Origin: an uncultured Chlorobiaceae bacterium
GTDB taxonomy: Bacteria; Bacteroidota; Chlorobiia; Chlorobiales; Chlorobiaceae
DNA length: 59,349 nucleotides
NCBI GenBank assembly: GCA_903908555.1
Contig: CAIVSG010000072.1
Location: forward strand, 1 to 59,349
Reading direction: 5' to 3'
Below are positions 58,122 through 59,349 of this stretch, one piece after another. The notes beneath the pieces are model-generated. The model searched no databases. It was not told where the DNA came from and was given only the letters and a program-made list of their open reading frames with translations. A program made the translations under genes and the position numbers. Positions within the stretch are counted from its first letter, which is position 1. Every line of letters starts with the position of its first letter.

Positions 58122-59349
58122 TGAATCTATTAAAACGTAAAAAAGGAAGTCCCAGCCGGAGGATTCAGGCCTACTTCTATACTATTTTTAAGCGTAGCAG
58201 GTATTTCAAAGGGAATGCCAGTCAGATGTATCGCCTGACGCTCGATTATCTTCTTGTTCAGCTCAACCTCAATCAGGACATTCCTTTCCTTTTTGTTGCA
58301 GTTATTGTCGGGCTTATGACGGGCTATGTGGCGGTTATATTTCACGATGCCATCAAGATACTTAGCTCTTTCTGTTTTACTGGCCTTCACTCATTTGGAA
58401 AAGCCAGGATTATAGACAAATACTGGTCATTTATTCTCCCATTGATTCCTGCTTTGGGAGGTCTGCTTGTTGGGCTCTACAATGCTTTTGTCGTGAAAGC
58501 CCGGCCTGGACATGGCTTAGCATCTGTGATCAAGGCTGTTGCACAGAATGATGGGGTTATTGAAAAGAAATTATGGTTCCATAAAAGTTTAACCTCGGTG
58601 TTGAGTATCGGCACTGGCGGTGGCGGCGGACGTGAAGCCCCGATTGTCCAGGTTGGTGCTGCAATCGGGTCAACCGTTGCACAATTATTACGATTTTCAG
58701 CTACTCGAACAAGAACGTTGCTCGGATGCGGAGCAGCAGCAGGCCTTGCAGCCGTTTTCAATGCCCCAATCGGAGGTGTGATGTTTGCCATTGAGGTTCT
58801 CCTGGGGGATTTCAGTGTTAAAACCTTCAGCCCCATTGTGGTTGCTGCTGTTATTGGAACGGTAATGTCCAGAAGTTATCTCGGCAGTTCACCTACCTTT
58901 AATGTTCCTGAATACTCACTTGTGTCGAATACCGAGCTGCTTTTCTATTGTATTCTCGGCATTCTTGCCGGTCTTTCAGCTGTCATGTTTATCAAGATTT
59001 ACTATACAATAGAAGAGTGGTTCCAGAGGATGGAAAAACGATGGAAGATCCCTGTATGGGCCATGCCGGCTATCGGTGGTTTAATGAGCGGAGTGATCTG
59101 CATGTGGCTGCCCGAACTCTATGGATTTTCATACGAGGCAATCAATAATGCTGTTCGTGGCAATGAAGGTTGGCACAATATGATCGGTATCTATTTTTTC
59201 AAACCGGTTGTTGCTGCTCTGACTGTTGGTTCTGGTGGATCAGGCGGCATGTTTGCCCCTGCGATGAAAATGGGAGCCATGCTTGGCGGTATGTTCGGAA
59301 AAATTGTTCACATGGTTTTTCCCAAAATCACGGCGACCTCAGGAGCTTA
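58122..59349 (+). CDS. ClC-family chloride channel/antiporter (3' end outside window)
   Basis: At least 409 residues, open at the right edge. Multiple hydrophobic helices (FLFVAVIVGLMTGYVAVIF, WSFILPLIPALGGLLVGLYN). The ion-pathway motifs are seen: GTGGGGGREAPIVQVGAAIG, equivalent to G[KR]EGP with Ala for Gly but the gating Glu kept, CGAAAGLAAVFNAPIGGVMFAIE, and GSGGSGGMFAPAMKMG (GxFxP loop). The RBS before ATG 58122 is weak. A CBS domain, common in such proteins, would lie beyond the window. Confidence 0.9.

Noticed and set aside
58130-58390. 86-aa minus-strand ORF
   Set aside because: It is the antisense shadow of the ClC chloride channel gene that starts at 58122 on the plus strand.

Overview
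The window looks like a chromosomal segment of a green sulfur bacterium (Chlorobiaceae, Chlorobium/Pelodictyon type). This is an inference from gene content: a Chromatium/Chlorobium-type 2[4Fe-4S] ferredoxin, a sulfide:quinone-reductase-like flavoprotein, several small c-type cytochromes, DUF2892 and OsmC proteins, and many HgdB/activase-type iron-sulfur proteins. No transposase, integrase or CRISPR array was recognised.

Layout. 1-8.1 kb: a 12-unit heptanucleotide repeat at the edge, yjbQ, a small membrane protein, coaX, then aroB-aroK on the minus strand, and a 1.27k-residue hybrid sensor kinase with two linkers built from heptanucleotide repeats. 8.1-13.5 kb: a leader/terminator region, a split-barrel flavoprotein, a heterodimeric ABC exporter and a radical SAM protein. 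13.5-22.3 kb: a second leader/terminator region followed by an unusual redox operon: a radical SAM protein with a C-x8-C-x2-C motif, a split-barrel flavoprotein, an activase, an activase fused to a dehydratase-like subunit, two paralogous HgdB-like subunits and a nitroreductase-like protein. 22.3-33.9 kb: a third leader/terminator region, an outer-membrane porin and two sulfonate/taurine/nitrate-type ABC importers with five substrate-binding proteins, four of them close paralogues. 34-37.7 kb: a second heterodimeric ABC exporter. 37.7-43 kb: a single-polypeptide restriction-modification enzyme bounded by a 60-bp imperfect direct repeat. 43-48.6 kb: an EamA-type protein, a sulfate-binding protein, OsmC, cold-shock protein, ferredoxin, DUF1847 protein, aminotransferase and a ParE/Phd-like toxin-antitoxin pair. 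48.8-50.7 kb: a fourth leader/terminator region, a porin, and a tandem pair of tRNA-Cys-like genes, one with the normal GCA anticodon and one with CUA in an 8-nt loop. 50.7-59.3 kb: DUF4405 membrane protein with cytochromes, DUF2892 proteins, a lipoprotein, methyltransferase, SQR-like flavoprotein, OsmC, cytochrome c, rhodanese, an N-terminally short GNAT and a ClC chloride channel cut by the window end.

Main result. Four transcription units are preceded by short open reading frames with runs of cysteine codons (CCCC in three, CC in one). In each, the small ORF stops at or next to a hairpin, and an intrinsic terminator follows just before the structural gene. Three of the four also carry a TACC-N8-GGTA palindrome about 90-107 nt upstream of the leader ATG; the same palindrome lies next to the sulfate-binding-protein gene. 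I read this as a cysteine-sensing attenuation regulon that controls acquisition and reductive processing of an organic sulfur compound: porin, ABC importers, then a radical SAM/activase/HgdB-type low-potential reductase. The leaders, hairpins and operators are seen directly; the sulfur substrate and cysteine response are inferred.
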